Made by a program: the position numbers and the translations under genes | Source: Caballeronia sp. TF1N1 | GTDB taxonomy: Bacteria > Pseudomonadota > Gammaproteobacteria > Burkholderiales > Burkholderiaceae | Reading direction: 5' to 3' | DNA length: 64,000 bases | Assembly (NCBI RefSeq): GCF_022878925.1 | Contig: NZ_CP084629.1 | Location: 558,001-622,000 of the forward strand | The notes under the pieces: generated by a model | Told to the model about the DNA's origin: nothing | What the model saw: the letters and a program-made list of their open reading frames with translations, nothing else | Databases searched by the model: none | Shown here: positions 1 through 8,777 of the stretch, in pieces | How the letters are laid out: every line of letters starts with the position of its first letter | How positions within the stretch are numbered: position 1 is the first letter of the stretch

Positions 1-163
1 GACATGGTGACATAGGCGCCCGGCGTTTGCATGTTTTTGCGTATATGCAAAAGTTTTTCTTGACCATCAAATTTTAGCTCAATAGGATGGTTTTCATGGT
101 TTTGCATATACGCAAAATCCGCCGACGTTACCCGATCAATCCATTCAGGAAGGGCTGACCACC
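1..163 (+). promoter_or_regulatory. Promoter region of the amino-acid importer/oxidase operon with two inverted 18-bp dyads
   Basis: A sigma70-like promoter is visible: TTGACC at 60-65, a 17-bp spacer and TAGGAT at 83-88. Two dyads flank it: TTTTGCGTATATGCAAAA at 35-52, upstream of the -35, and its exact reverse complement TTTTGCATATACGCAAAA at 100-117, just past the expected start site. Each has TTTTGC/GCAAAA half-sites around a 6-bp centre. Centres lie 65 bp apart. A site downstream of the start suggests repression. The binding protein is unknown; a GntR-family regulator is plausible because the core GTATATGC recurs in the GntR intergenic region near 18015. Bases 1-30 hold nothing else I recognise. 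Confidence 0.6.
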
Positions 164-1141
164 ATGTTCGACGATCCTCTCACCCACGCCATCGACGCAC
201 TCAAGTCATCCCGGCGAGGCTTTCTCAAGACGGCGGGCTACGGGGTCGTCGCGGGACTCGGCGCAAGTACGCTCGGTCGCGCGGCACTTGCCGCACCGAC
301 GCTCGCACCGATCAAAACCGTGCGTCCCGGCTATCTGACGGCTGCGTGCCTCGGCGACATGCCGATTGCATCCGTGCGCGACGGCAAGCTCGTGGGAACG
401 GACTTCGACATGCTGCAGTTGATCGCCGAGCGTCTGCAACTGAAGATCGACGTGCAGCAGATGACCTTTTCCGCCGTGATCGAAGCGGTGAAGTCGGGCC
501 GCGTGGACTGGTTCGGCGGCAACTTCGCGTGGACGCCGATCCGCGCCAAACTGTTGTTGCTCACCGATCCCGTTTTCTACACGGGCGCCTACGTCATCAT
601 GCGGCAAAACCAGACGCAGAAGAGTTCGCTTGCCATCGCGGACTTGAGCGGGCACACCATCGGCACGGCGACGGGTTATTCGGTCGTGCCCGACATGAAG
701 AAGGTTCCGGGCATCGTCGAAGTGAAACTGTATGACGGTATCGACTCGTGCTTGCGCGATGTCGTCGCGGGGCGTCTCGACTTTGCCGTGCTCGACGCGC
801 CGACCGTGGACTACATGATCCAGCAGAATCCGTCGTGGGGACTGAAACAGATTCCCATCGGTTTCGACGCAGCGTACCCCAGCCTCACGGGCAAGTTCGC
901 GTCGATCTGGGGCGTGAGTCCGGACAAGAAGGACCTGTTCGACGGCATCAACGAAGGCGTGCGCTGGCTCTGGCGCACCAACCAGATCAAGCCGATTCTC
1001 GCGAAGTACGGGATCGATAATCCCGACTACTTGCAGCCGTTGCCGACCGACCCGCGCACCGGCGTGGACCGCGACGCGAAGGGCGCGCTGATTGGCCCGT
1101 TCGCGCACGATTCGCGGGACTTCAGCAAAGCCTTCGCCTGA
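164..1141 (+). CDS. Polar amino-acid ABC transporter substrate-binding protein (SBP_bac_3) with Tat-type signal
   Basis: A 325-residue periplasmic binding protein of the family-3 (polar amino acid) type. The N-terminus carries SRRGFLKT at residues 16-23, a twin-arginine-like motif, followed by a hydrophobic stretch and an AxA-type cleavage region near residue 43. The mature part shows the usual layout ([12 protein letters not shown] early, then an [13 protein letters not shown] stretch). The ATG at 164 lies 13 bp after AGGAAGG, so the ribosome site is loose. It heads an operon with its ATPase (13 bp downstream) and two permeases. Ligand is not readable from sequence; downstream FAD oxidoreductases and RidA suggest an amino acid or imino acid, possibly D-configured. 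Confidence 0.85.
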   Translation: MFDDPLTHAIDALKSSRRGFLKTAGYGVVAGLGASTLGRAALAAPTLAPIKTVRPGYLTAACLGDMPIASVRDGKLVGTDFDMLQLIAERLQLKIDVQQMTFSAVIEAVKSGRVDWFGGNFAWTPIRAKLLLLTDPVFYTGAYVIMRQNQTQKSSLAIADLSGHTIGTATGYSVVPDMKKVPGIVEVKLYDGIDSCLRDVVAGRLDFAVLDAPTVDYMIQQNPSWGLKQIPIGFDAAYPSLTGKFASIWGVSPDKKDLFDGINEGVRWLWRTNQIKPILAKYGIDNPDYLQPLPTDPRTGVDRDAKGALIGPFAHDSRDFSKAFA

Positions 1142-1154
1142 AGGCCGGATCATC

Positions 1155-1973
1155 ATGGGACACCGCGATATGTCTGCGACGCTAAGCGCCACTCCTTCGG
1201 TCGATACGCGCATGCTCGTGCGTATCGACGGCCTGCACAAGTCCTTCGGCACGCATCATGTGTTGAAGGGCATCGACCTCGATGTGATGCCGGGGCAAAA
1301 GGTGTCGCTGATCGGACCGAGCGGCTCGGGCAAGACCACGCTGTTGCGCTGCGTGAACTTTCTCGAGACGCCGAGCGCGGGGCATATCTTCATCGACGGC
1401 GCGGCTATCGGCGAGCGTCGTCACGGTGACGGCTGGCAAGCGATGTCGGGCCGCGAACTCGCCGCCATGCGCGCGAATATCGGCATGGTGTTCCAGCGCT
1501 TCAACCTGTTTCCGCACCTGAGTGTGATCGACAACGTCCTGCTCGGACCGCGCAAGGTGCAGAAGCGCAGCGGCCGCGAGTTGATCGACGAAGCGCGTGC
1601 GTTGCTAACGAAAGTGGGCATGGACGAGAAGCGCAACGCGTTTCCCGATCAATTGTCGGGCGGCCAGCAACAACGCGTGGCCATTGCGCGCGCGCTCGCC
1701 ATGAAGCCGCGGCTCATGCTTTTCGACGAAGCGACTTCCGCGCTCGATCCCGAGCTCGTGGGCGAAGTGCTCGGCGTCATGCGCAAGCTCGCGGACGAAG
1801 GCATGACGATGATCATCGTGACGCACGAGATGCGCTTCGCTGAAAGCGTGTCCGACAAGGTCGTGTTCATGGCCGATGGCAAGATCGTCGAGGAAGGACC
1901 GCCACGGCAGATCTTTCACGATGCAAAGGTCGAACGCACGCGCGCGTTTTTGCGCGCGGTGCTGGAGCACTGA
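1155..1973 (+). CDS. Polar amino-acid ABC transporter ATP-binding protein (GlnQ/HisP type)
   Basis: A 272-residue nucleotide-binding subunit that powers amino-acid import on the inner face of the membrane. Visible motifs are Walker A GPSGSGKT (about 54-61), a Q-loop in [13 protein letters not shown], the signature LSGGQQQR and Walker [13 protein letters not shown], followed by the H-loop in IIVTHEM. The frame is open further upstream, but the ATG at 1155 falls right after the previous gene and gives the usual length with a short N-terminal extension (residues 1-20). One base separates its stop from the next permease, consistent with coupled translation. Confidence 0.92.
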   Translation: MGHRDMSATLSATPSVDTRMLVRIDGLHKSFGTHHVLKGIDLDVMPGQKVSLIGPSGSGKTTLLRCVNFLETPSAGHIFIDGAAIGERRHGDGWQAMSGRELAAMRANIGMVFQRFNLFPHLSVIDNVLLGPRKVQKRSGRELIDEARALLTKVGMDEKRNAFPDQLSGGQQQRVAIARALAMKPRLMLFDEATSALDPELVGEVLGVMRKLADEGMTMIIVTHEMRFAESVSDKVVFMADGKIVEEGPPRQIFHDAKVERTRAFLRAVLEH

Positions 1974-1974
1974 C

Positions 1975-2661
1975 ATGGCGCTTCTCACCGCGTGGGCTCA
2001 CAGCCTGCATTTTCTGCCGTATTTCGTGCGCGTGTTGTGCGTGAGCGCGGTGACCACCGTGGTGCTGACCGCGAGCGCGTTCTGCGTGGCCTTCTTGCTG
2101 GGCTTCGTGATCGCGCTCATGCGGTTGTCGCGCAGTGTCGTGTTGAAGGCGGTGGCGAACGTCTATCTCGAACTGTTCCGCAACGTGCCCTTGCTGACGC
2201 AGTTGTTCGTGCTGTACTTCGGGCTCGAACGGATCGGCGTCACGCTGCCCGCATTCGTGGCCGCAACGCTCGGCTTCGGTCTCAACGGCGCGGCGATTCT
2301 CTCCGAGGTGTTCCGTTCGTCGATCAACGGCGTCGACCGAGGCCAACGCGAGGCGGCGCTTGCCATCGGCATGACATGGCCAATGGCGCTCGCAACCGTC
2401 GTGTTGCCGCAATCGATGCGGCTCGCCTTGCCCGCGCTCGCCAACTTCGCCATCGGGCTATTGAAGGATACGTCGCTCGCTTCCGCCGTCGCGGTGCCGG
2501 AACTCGTGTTCCGCGCAAGGATGCTCGTGAGCGAGACATATCAGACCAACCTCATCTACTTCATCGTGGCGATCATCTATCTGCTGCTGAGTCTGGCGTT
2601 GTCGCGTCTTTCGACGGCGACCGAGCGCGGACTCGGCAAACCGAGGGCGGCGCTGTCATGA
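1975..2661 (+). CDS. Amino-acid ABC transporter permease 1 (HisM/GlnP type)
   Basis: A 228-residue integral membrane permease of the polar amino-acid uptake family, with about five hydrophobic segments. The cytoplasmic coupling loop is recognisable as REAALAIGMTWPMALATVV followed by LPQ, the EAA motif that docks on the ATPase. The start at 1975 was chosen because it follows the ATPase stop (1973) after one base. The gene overlaps the next permease by ATGA (2658-2661). It should pair with that second permease as a heterodimer. Confidence 0.9.
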   Translation: MALLTAWAHSLHFLPYFVRVLCVSAVTTVVLTASAFCVAFLLGFVIALMRLSRSVVLKAVANVYLELFRNVPLLTQLFVLYFGLERIGVTLPAFVAATLGFGLNGAAILSEVFRSSINGVDRGQREAALAIGMTWPMALATVVLPQSMRLALPALANFAIGLLKDTSLASAVAVPELVFRARMLVSETYQTNLIYFIVAIIYLLLSLALSRLSTATERGLGKPRAALS

Positions 2662-3311
2662 ACTATTCCGAACTCTGGTCTTCCATGCACGACGAGCTGT
2701 TTCAGGCGGCATGGGCAACGCTGCGTCTGGCGCTTGGCGCCATCGCTATTGGCGTCGTGCTCGGGATGGTGCTCGCCATCGTCAGGATGGGCAGTCGTGG
2801 CATGGCCGCGCGTATAGCACGTGTCTATATCGAAGTGTTTCGCGGCACGCCCGCGCTCGTGCAACTCTTTCTCGTGTACTTCGGCTTTGTTGCCATTGGC
2901 ATTCGCTTCGATTCGTATCAGGCCGCCGTGCTTGGTCTCGGCATGAACGCCGCCGCGTATTTCGCGGAGATCTTTCGCGCGGGCATCGAAGCGGTGCCAC
3001 GCGGACAAAGCGAAGCAGCCGCGAGCATCGGCATGACGAGCGGCGCGGCCATGCGCTGGGTCGTGCTGCCGCAAGCCATTCGGCTGGTGCTCGCGCCTTC
3101 GGGCAATGTCGCCATCTCGCTTCTGAAGGACACGTCGGTGGCCTCGCTCATCGCCGCGCCCGACCTCATGCTGCGCGCTCAGGACTTGAGCTCGCAGTAT
3201 TTCATGCCGTTCGAAATCTACGTCACCGTAGGGGCGTTCTATTTCGTGCTGTGTTATCCGCTGTCGCAATTGATGCGTCATATCGAGCGACGTCAGCCTG
3301 CTCACGGCTGA
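2658..3311 (+). CDS. Amino-acid ABC transporter permease 2 (HisQ/GlnP type)
   Basis: A 217-residue permease paralogous to the preceding one. It contains EVFRGTPALVQLFLVYFG near residue 60 and the EAA-type loop SEAAASIGMTSGAAMRWVV followed by LPQ. The ATG overlaps the stop of permease 1 (ATGA), so the two are translationally coupled. It completes a binding protein/ATPase/two-permease importer in one operon. A 55-bp gap with AAGGAG follows before the RidA gene. Confidence 0.9.
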   Translation: MNYSELWSSMHDELFQAAWATLRLALGAIAIGVVLGMVLAIVRMGSRGMAARIARVYIEVFRGTPALVQLFLVYFGFVAIGIRFDSYQAAVLGLGMNAAAYFAEIFRAGIEAVPRGQSEAAASIGMTSGAAMRWVVLPQAIRLVLAPSGNVAISLLKDTSVASLIAAPDLMLRAQDLSSQYFMPFEIYVTVGAFYFVLCYPLSQLMRHIERRQPAHG

Positions 3312-3366
3312 TACGGCGGTCTTTCCCAACCAGTGTCTCTCAAGACAGAACAGAAGGAGTAAGTGT

Positions 3367-3747
3367 ATGCGCAAGGTCATCGAAACCGGCTTGCCCAACG
3401 GAAGCGCGCCGGTCGAATGGGCGACCGTCTCGAACGGCACGCTCTACACGGCGAGCATTCCCATTCGCGCGGACGGTTCGATCGAAGACGGCGACATCGC
3501 CACGCAAGCCGAACTGACGTTCGCGAATCTCAAGCAGATCGTCGAGTCGGCGGGCGCGACCATGGACGACGTCACGCAGGTGCAGGTCTTTCTGACGGAC
3601 AAGAGCTATTTCGAAGGCATGAACGAGGTCTATCGCCGCTTCTTCACGAAGCCGTATCCGAACCGCGCGACCATCATCGCGGATCTCATGGTGCAAGGCG
3701 GCAAGATCGAAATCCTGGCTCATGCCGATGTGAGCAAGGTTGCCTGA
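3367..3747 (+). CDS. RidA family (YjgF/YER057c/UK114) imine deaminase-like protein
   Basis: A 126-residue single-domain RidA-family protein. Canonical RidA proteins hydrolyse reactive enamine/imine intermediates to 2-oxoacids plus ammonia in the cytosol. The catalytic arginine is seen in PNRATI near residue 100, and the conserved glutamate in IEIL near the C-terminus. A strong Shine-Dalgarno AAGGAG precedes the ATG. Its stop overlaps the next gene (TGATG at 3745-3749). Placement directly before two flavin-dependent amino-acid oxidoreductases fits a role in hydrolysing the imines they release. The exact RidA subfamily cannot be fixed here. Confidence 0.88.
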   Translation: MRKVIETGLPNGSAPVEWATVSNGTLYTASIPIRADGSIEDGDIATQAELTFANLKQIVESAGATMDDVTQVQVFLTDKSYFEGMNEVYRRFFTKPYPNRATIIADLMVQGGKIEILAHADVSKVA

Positions 3748-5003
3748 TGAAGCATGTGATCGTCATCGGTGCGGGCATCATCGGGACGACGACCGCGCTC
3801 GCGCTTGCGGGCGCGGGCTGCCGCGTCACCGTGATAGACAGCCGCCGTGAAGCAGGCCTGGAAACCAGCTTCGCCAACGGCGGCTTGCTCGCGGCCAACA
3901 GCGCGTTGCCGTGGTCTTCACCCGGCACGCCGATGCAATTGCTTAAATGGCTCGGCCGCGAAGATGCGCCGCTTCTGCTGCGGCCTCGCGCAATCCCCGG
4001 TCTCGGCATGTGGGGTGTGCGCTTTCTGGCCAACTGCCGCGCGGCCAAGTACTACAAGACGGCTGCGACGCTCACCGCGTTCGGTCAGCAAAGCCTCGCG
4101 GCCATGGAGCGTCTGCTCGGCCAGAAGCGCATAGACGCGGGCATCCAGCGTGGCGGCCTGCTTGAACTGATTCGCGGCAAGGACGCCGAGCGGCGCGCGG
4201 AATCGTTCGCGCGCATGCTCGAGCGCATGGGCGCAAAGGTCAGGCGACTCGATGCAGCGCAAAGCGTGGCGCTCGAACCATCGCTCGGAGGCATTGCACA
4301 TAGCATTGGCACGGCGCTCCTGCTCGAATCCGATGCGTGGGGCGACGCGCATGCGTTCAGCGTCGCGACCGCCGCCGCAGCCGAACACGAAGGCGTGACG
4401 TTTCGGTGGGGAAGCGCGGTGAGCGGTATCGACCTGCAGCGCGGTTCTGTTGCCGGCGTTCGTCTCGCCGACGATTATTTGAGCGCGGATAGCGTCGTGA
4501 TATGCGCGGGCGCGATGTCTCCGTCGCTCGTCGGCCCGCTCGGCGTGCGCCTGCCGATGGCGCCCGTCAAAGGCTATTCGCTTACGCTCCGTGCCGACGA
4601 ACTGGGATTTCTGCCGCAACGGCCTATCGTCGACGATTACGAGCATATCGGCGTAACGCCGCTCAAGGACATGCTGCGCGTGGCGGGCACCGTCGAATTC
4701 GATGGCTTCGACAAGACGCTGCGGCCCGGTCGCGTGGAGAACCTGAAACGCGCGCTGACGCGGCTTTTTCCACAGGTCCGGATGCCTGCCGAAGTGCGGC
4801 CCTGGTGCGGGCTGCGGCCCATGGCGGCAGATGGATTGCCGATCATTTCACCGACGGCGGTGCCGCGTCTTTTCGTCAACACGGGACACGGCGCGCTCGG
4901 CTGGACGCTTGCGTGCGGCTCGGCCGATCTCATTACGTCGATGATCACGAGCCAGAGCGATGCGCGCGACACGCCGTTCAGTCTCACGCGCAGCTTCTGG
5001 TGA
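3747..5003 (+). CDS. FAD-dependent D-amino-acid dehydrogenase-like oxidoreductase (DadA family, DAO fold)
   Basis: A 418-residue FAD oxidoreductase. The N-terminus is a dinucleotide-binding fold, VIVIGAGIIGTTTALALAGAG (GxGxxG), ending with the acidic VTVID. The stretch TSFANGGLLAANSALPWSSPG is typical of DadA-type D-amino-acid dehydrogenases, and the C-terminal WCGLRPMAADGLPIIS plus NTGHGALGWTLACGSADL is the classical DAO signature. No signal peptide; such enzymes usually sit at the inner membrane and pass electrons to quinones. It overlaps the RidA gene by one base. Substrate is probably a D- or N-alkyl amino acid delivered by the upstream importer; this is inference. Confidence 0.85.
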   Translation: MKHVIVIGAGIIGTTTALALAGAGCRVTVIDSRREAGLETSFANGGLLAANSALPWSSPGTPMQLLKWLGREDAPLLLRPRAIPGLGMWGVRFLANCRAAKYYKTAATLTAFGQQSLAAMERLLGQKRIDAGIQRGGLLELIRGKDAERRAESFARMLERMGAKVRRLDAAQSVALEPSLGGIAHSIGTALLLESDAWGDAHAFSVATAAAAEHEGVTFRWGSAVSGIDLQRGSVAGVRLADDYLSADSVVICAGAMSPSLVGPLGVRLPMAPVKGYSLTLRADELGFLPQRPIVDDYEHIGVTPLKDMLRVAGTVEFDGFDKTLRPGRVENLKRALTRLFPQVRMPAEVRPWCGLRPMAADGLPIISPTAVPRLFVNTGHGALGWTLACGSADLITSMITSQSDARDTPFSLTRSFW

Positions 5004-5043
5004 AACGAAGCGCGATAATCAAGTCAATGCAAGAGGGCAAGTC

Positions 5044-6294
5044 ATGTCGGGTGAGGGAAGACGCGAAGTCATCGTGATCGGTGCGGGCGTGGTCGGCGTT
5101 GCGTGCGCGCTGTGGTTGCGAAGAACGGGTCTCGACGTGATGCTCGTCGATAAGGGCGAGATAGCGGGCGGCGCTTCGTTCGGCAATGCGGCCACCATTG
5201 CGGACTACGCATGCACGCCCGTGCCGCAGCCGAAAATCTGGAGCGACATTCCCGGCTTGCTGTTCGGCGCGGACTCGCCGCTTTCCATTCGCTGGTCGCG
5301 CCTGGGAAGCTATGCGGGATGGCTCGCTGCGTTTCTCGGGCAATGCAACCGGCGCGCTTATGTCGCCAATAGCGAAGCGCTTGCGTCGTTGCTGCATGGT
5401 ACGCACGAGGGATATGCGCCGCTTCTCGAAGACAATCCACATGCTGAGTCGTTCATTCGGCGCGATGGCTGTCTCTACTCTTATCGCACGCAAGGAGCGT
5501 TCGAGCGCGCCGCGGGCGATATCAAACTGCGTGGCTTGCTCGGCATTCGTCAAGAGGTGATAAGCGCGGCCGAACTCACGCAACTGGAACCCGCCATGCA
5601 GCAGCGCACGGTGGGCGGCGTGCTATTTCCTGCCGCGTGCCATCTCGTCGATCCGCAAGGCTTCGTGCAGGCGCTGGCCAAACCGCTGATCGACGAGAAG
5701 CGTTACGCACGCATGGAGGTCAGCGATATTTCGAGCAGCACCGCGGGCATCTGCCTGCGTTCCGCTGCCGGCGAAACGCGACACGCCGACAGAGTGGTGA
5801 TTGCGGGCGGCGCATGGTCCGCGAAGCTCGCGGCGCAAATGGGCGATTCCATCCAGCTTGGCGCGGAGCGCGGTTATCACGTCGAGTTCCAACTGGATGA
5901 GCCGATGTTCACGCGGCCGACTTGCGTCGTTGAGTCGAGCTTCTATATGACGCCGTTGCGGGACCTGCGGCTGCGTGCTGCGGGGACTATCGAGTTGAGC
6001 GGGATCAAGTCACCGTTGAACCCTTCGCGCACGGCGTTCATCGAACGAAGCATCCGCCGCAACGTGGATATCGAAGCGCCCGTGTCCAGTAGCTGGCTCG
6101 GTATCCGGCCGACCATGCCGGACTACTTACCGGTGATCGGACCATCTTCGGCGGACAAGCGCGTGATCTACGCGTTCGGGCATCAGCATCTCGGCATCAC
6201 GCTGGCGGGAACCACGGGCGACATGGTCGCGCGATTGATTCACGGCAAGAGCCCCGGCGCAATCGAGCGCTTCTCCGCGGACCGCTTTAGATAA
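5044..6294 (+). CDS. Second FAD-dependent amino-acid oxidoreductase (DAO family)
   Basis: A 416-residue FAD enzyme paralogous to the one before it. It has the GxGxxG fold in VIVIGAGVVGVACALWLRRTG with LVDKG, then GGASFGNAATIADYACTPVPQP, and the C-terminal SWLGIRPTMPDYLPVIGPSS and GHQHLGITLAGTTGD. The ATG at 5044 was preferred over in-frame starts inside the previous gene because it gives the normal FAD-fold start; AAGAGGG lies 8 bp upstream. Having two different DAO-family enzymes with one importer is unusual and suggests two substrates, or two steps on one substrate. It ends convergent to the LysR gene, 23 bp away. Confidence 0.83.
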   Translation: MSGEGRREVIVIGAGVVGVACALWLRRTGLDVMLVDKGEIAGGASFGNAATIADYACTPVPQPKIWSDIPGLLFGADSPLSIRWSRLGSYAGWLAAFLGQCNRRAYVANSEALASLLHGTHEGYAPLLEDNPHAESFIRRDGCLYSYRTQGAFERAAGDIKLRGLLGIRQEVISAAELTQLEPAMQQRTVGGVLFPAACHLVDPQGFVQALAKPLIDEKRYARMEVSDISSSTAGICLRSAAGETRHADRVVIAGGAWSAKLAAQMGDSIQLGAERGYHVEFQLDEPMFTRPTCVVESSFYMTPLRDLRLRAAGTIELSGIKSPLNPSRTAFIERSIRRNVDIEAPVSSSWLGIRPTMPDYLPVIGPSSADKRVIYAFGHQHLGITLAGTTGDMVARLIHGKSPGAIERFSADRFR

Positions 6295-6317
6295 TCGATA
6301 CTGCCGCCGCGCGCGTC

Positions 6318-7247
6318 TTACTTCGCTCGACGTCTGCGCGTAGTCCCCCACGGCGGCGTCTCGAACGATTGCACCACCCAGTCGATGAACGCACGCGTTT
6401 TCGCGGCCGCATGCTTGGAAGACGCGCGCACCACGCTGAGTTGTTCGCCCGCGTCCACCTTCCAGCCGGGCAGCACTTGCACCAGCTCTCCGCTCTGCAA
6501 TTCCCGGCCGACGAGCCAGTCCGTCCCGTACATGATGCCGACGCCCGCGCGTGCCGCATGCAGCACGGCATCGATCTCATCGGTCGTCATTCTCGCGTTG
6601 ATGCGAATGGCGCGGTGCATGTCGTCGCGTTTCAGATGCCATACCGGATGCGTGGAGAGCCGCGAAAAGCCGATGCATTCATGGCGCATCAGGTCTTCGG
6701 GCTTCGTGGGACGTCCGCGCGCGGCGAGATAATCCGGCGATGCGCACAGTAAGCGCCGCATGGTCGCAAGCGGCCGCGCGACAAGCCGGCTGTCTTCCAA
6801 TTTGCCGATACGCACGCCTACATCGAAACGTTCTTCGATCAGATCGACATAACGGTCCGTGTACGTGCATTCGACATCGAGCGAAGGATAGCGCGCAAGG
6901 AACTCCGGCATGCGCGGCGCAATCCACATGCGCCCGAACCCTGCGGGCAAGCTGATGCGCAAGAGTCCGCGCGGCGTCGCAGCTTGCGAGCGCGCTTCGT
7001 CTTCCGCATCGCGCATGACGTCCCACGCTTCGCGCACGCGATCGCGATAACGCGTGCCTGCTTCCGTCGCCGATACGCGGCGTGTGGACCGTTCGAGCAA
7101 ACGAATGCCAAGACGCGTTTCCAGTTCCGCGATACGTCGGGAAATGACCGAGCCGTCGCGCCCCAACTGGCGGCCTGCCGCCGTAAAACTCCCGGTCGCG
7201 AGCACCGCGAGAAACGCCTGAACCTGATCCGTTTCGATGCCGTTCAT
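6318..7247 (-). CDS. LysR-family transcriptional regulator
   Basis: A 309-residue regulator. Residues about 6-65 form the winged helix-turn-helix (QVQAFLAVLATGSFTAAGRQ, then SRRIAELETRLGIRLLERST). The rest is a LysR substrate-binding domain ending at LSVVRASSKHAAAKTRAFIDWV. The ATG at 7247 puts the HTH at the normal distance from the start. It is transcribed away from the quinone-oxidoreductase gene, 98 bp apart. LysR proteins in this arrangement usually control the divergent gene and themselves. Because the target is now split by an insertion sequence, the regulator may be orphaned. Confidence 0.9.
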   Translation of the reverse strand: MNGIETDQVQAFLAVLATGSFTAAGRQLGRDGSVISRRIAELETRLGIRLLERSTRRVSATEAGTRYRDRVREAWDVMRDAEDEARSQAATPRGLLRISLPAGFGRMWIAPRMPEFLARYPSLDVECTYTDRYVDLIEERFDVGVRIGKLEDSRLVARPLATMRRLLCASPDYLAARGRPTKPEDLMRHECIGFSRLSTHPVWHLKRDDMHRAIRINARMTTDEIDAVLHAARAGVGIMYGTDWLVGRELQSGELVQVLPGWKVDAGEQLSVVRASSKHAAAKTRAFIDWVVQSFETPPWGTTRRRRAK

Positions 7248-7345
7248 TGATGCACCCCATGCACGAATGTTATGCAGTATGGGTCGATTATAGAGGCGCG
7301 TCTTCGTTAGCATGACCTCTGTGCTTAACGAAAAAGGAGCGCACC
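7248..7345. promoter_or_regulatory. LysR/oxidoreductase divergent region with inverted repeat
   Basis: The 98-bp divergent region contains a near-perfect inverted repeat, TTCGTTAGC at 7303-7311 and GCTTAACGAA at 7323-7332, just before the AAAGGAG ribosome site of the oxidoreductase. This is the sort of dyad a LysR regulator binds, although its position close to the start codon would suit repression or a site overlapping the promoter. Inference only. Confidence 0.4.
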
Positions 7346-8273
7346 GTGAAAGCGTATCGACTGAAGGCAGGCAAGCCCTACGAATTGACGTTGACCGATA
7401 ACGCACTCGAGCCCGTACCGGAAAGCGACGAAGTGCTCATCCGCATTCGCGCGGCGGGACTCAACTATCTCGATCTCATGGTGGCGAACGCGCGCTTCGG
7501 CAACGTGGACGCGAGCTTCGTGCCGGGTGCGGATGGCGCGGGCGAGATCGTCGAGGTCGGATCGCGCGTGAAAGGCTGGAAGGCGGGCGATCGCGTGATC
7601 GCCGGAATGATCGTGGATTGGGCTGCAGGACCGCTCACGGTAGCGAACGGCGAGCGTCTTCGCGGCGTCACCATGCCGGGCTCGCTCGCGGAATATGCGG
7701 TCGTGCCCGCTACCGCGCTCGTCGCCATTCCCGCTGCCATGCCGTTCGTGCAGGCCGCAAGTTTGCCAGTCGCCGCGACGACCGCATGGAACGCCATCGT
7801 CGCGGGCAATGTGCGGCCGGGGTCCACCGTGGCGTTGCTGGGTACGGGCGGTGTGAGTCTGTTTGCGCTGCCGCTTGCCAAGGCGGCGGGCGCGCGCGTG
7901 ATCATCGCGTCTTCATCGGACGAGAAGCTCGCCCGCGCGCGCAAGCTGGGCGCGGACGTCATCATCAACTACCGGACCACGCCCGCGTGGGACGTCGCGT
8001 TGCTCGAAGCCACGGAAGGGCGTGGCGCGGATCTCGTCGTGGAAACCGTCGGCGTGGCGACTTTCGAGCGCTCGGTGAACGCGGCGGCAATCGGTGGAAC
8101 GATCTTCGTCGTCGGGCTGATAGGCGGCGAGGAAACGAAGATGCCCTTGCTCAAGGTCATGGTGAAGACCTTGCGCATTGTCGGTAATCAGACTGGCTCG
8201 ACGGCCAATCTCGCCAATGCGGTCAAGGCCCTCGCACAGTCCCGAATCGAACCGGTGATCGATCGCGTCTTTC
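7346..8273 (+). pseudogene. Zinc-less NADPH:quinone oxidoreductase (MDR family), 5' part, interrupted by IS66 element
   Basis: The first about 309 codons of a medium-chain dehydrogenase/reductase of the quinone-oxidoreductase type. Visible are the GroES-like N-terminus (GLNYLDLMVANARFG, PGADGAGEIVEVGSRVKGWK) and the Rossmann segment LLGTGGVSLFALPLAKAAGA. The reading frame enters the insertion sequence at 8274 and would stop at 8545, adding 90 foreign residues. Removing the element and one target-duplication copy joins this part in frame to 11360-11439 and gives a 335-residue protein, the normal length for the family. As it stands the last about 26 residues are lost and replaced, so activity is doubtful. 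Confidence 0.92.
8266..8273. repeat. Left copy of 8-bp target site duplication of the IS66 element
   Basis: CGTCTTTC immediately precedes the element's left end and is repeated exactly after the right end at 11352-11359. Eight base pairs is the usual duplication made by IS66-family transposition. Confidence 0.95.
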
Positions 8274-8301
8274 GTAAGCGTTATTTCATGGCCGCATGGA
8301 C
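8274..8301 (+). repeat. IS66 left terminal inverted repeat
   Basis: Begins GTAAGCGTTATTTCATGGCC and pairs with the reverse complement of 11324-11351, 20 of 28 positions identical, including the first eight bases and a GGCCG block at 17-21. Confidence 0.9.
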
Positions 8302-8357
8302 AGACCTGAAGCCGTTGTACAAAGTGATACCCGTTACTTCAAGTGGTGGGGACTACT

Positions 8358-8777
8358 TTGGACGCAAGGAGTGCGAGACCATCGAGCCGCAAGGGCCGAC
8401 CGAACTACGCACCGGAGTACCGACGGCAAGTTGCCGTTGCGGCGAGCGAGCCGGGTATTTCGGTAGCGAAGCTCGCGCAGGCGCACGGGCTGAATCTCAA
8501 TATGGTGTTCAAGTGGCGCCGGCAACTGCGGGCGGGCCTGTTTGACGAGGTGGCGCACAGCACGGCGGTGTTGCTGCCAGTTGCGCTACCTGAAGCACCG
8601 ACAGACGAGCAGAGCGCGCCGGCGTCACTGGCACTGCAGCCGGTCGAGCCACATCGCGAGAGCCTACAGTCAGCGTCGGGCATCGAGATCGAACTGAACG
8701 GTGCCCGTGTGCGCGTCACGGGTATGGTCGATCCAGTGCAGTTGCGCCTCGTGCTGCGCTGCCTGATGCCAGCATGA
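8358..8777 (+). CDS. tnpA: IS66 family accessory protein TnpA (OrfA)
   Basis: About 139 residues with a transposase-8-like helix-turn-helix: RRQVAVAASEPGISVAKLAQ then NMVFKWRRQLRAG, the usual IS66 OrfA signature. The C-terminal third is a family-typical IEIELNGARVRVTGMVDP segment. I chose the TTG at 8358 (protein start MDARSARPSS) because GGTGGGG lies 6 bp upstream; a GTG at 8343 in the same frame is an alternative adding five residues. Its stop overlaps the tnpB start (ATGA at 8774-8777). Needed with TnpB and TnpC for efficient IS66 transposition; its precise role is not well established. Confidence 0.88.
   Translation: MDARSARPSSRKGRPNYAPEYRRQVAVAASEPGISVAKLAQAHGLNLNMVFKWRRQLRAGLFDEVAHSTAVLLPVALPEAPTDEQSAPASLALQPVEPHRESLQSASGIEIELNGARVRVTGMVDPVQLRLVLRCLMPA

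Noticed and set aside
206..1252. Long minus-strand frame opposite the first binding-protein gene
   Set aside because: Translation is His/Arg/Val-rich with no family resemblance; it mirrors a well-supported plus-strand gene in GC-rich DNA.
7346..8545. A 399-residue oxidoreductase as an intact gene
   Set aside because: The last 90 residues are read from inside the IS66 element and are not related to the family; the true C-terminus lies at 11360-11439.
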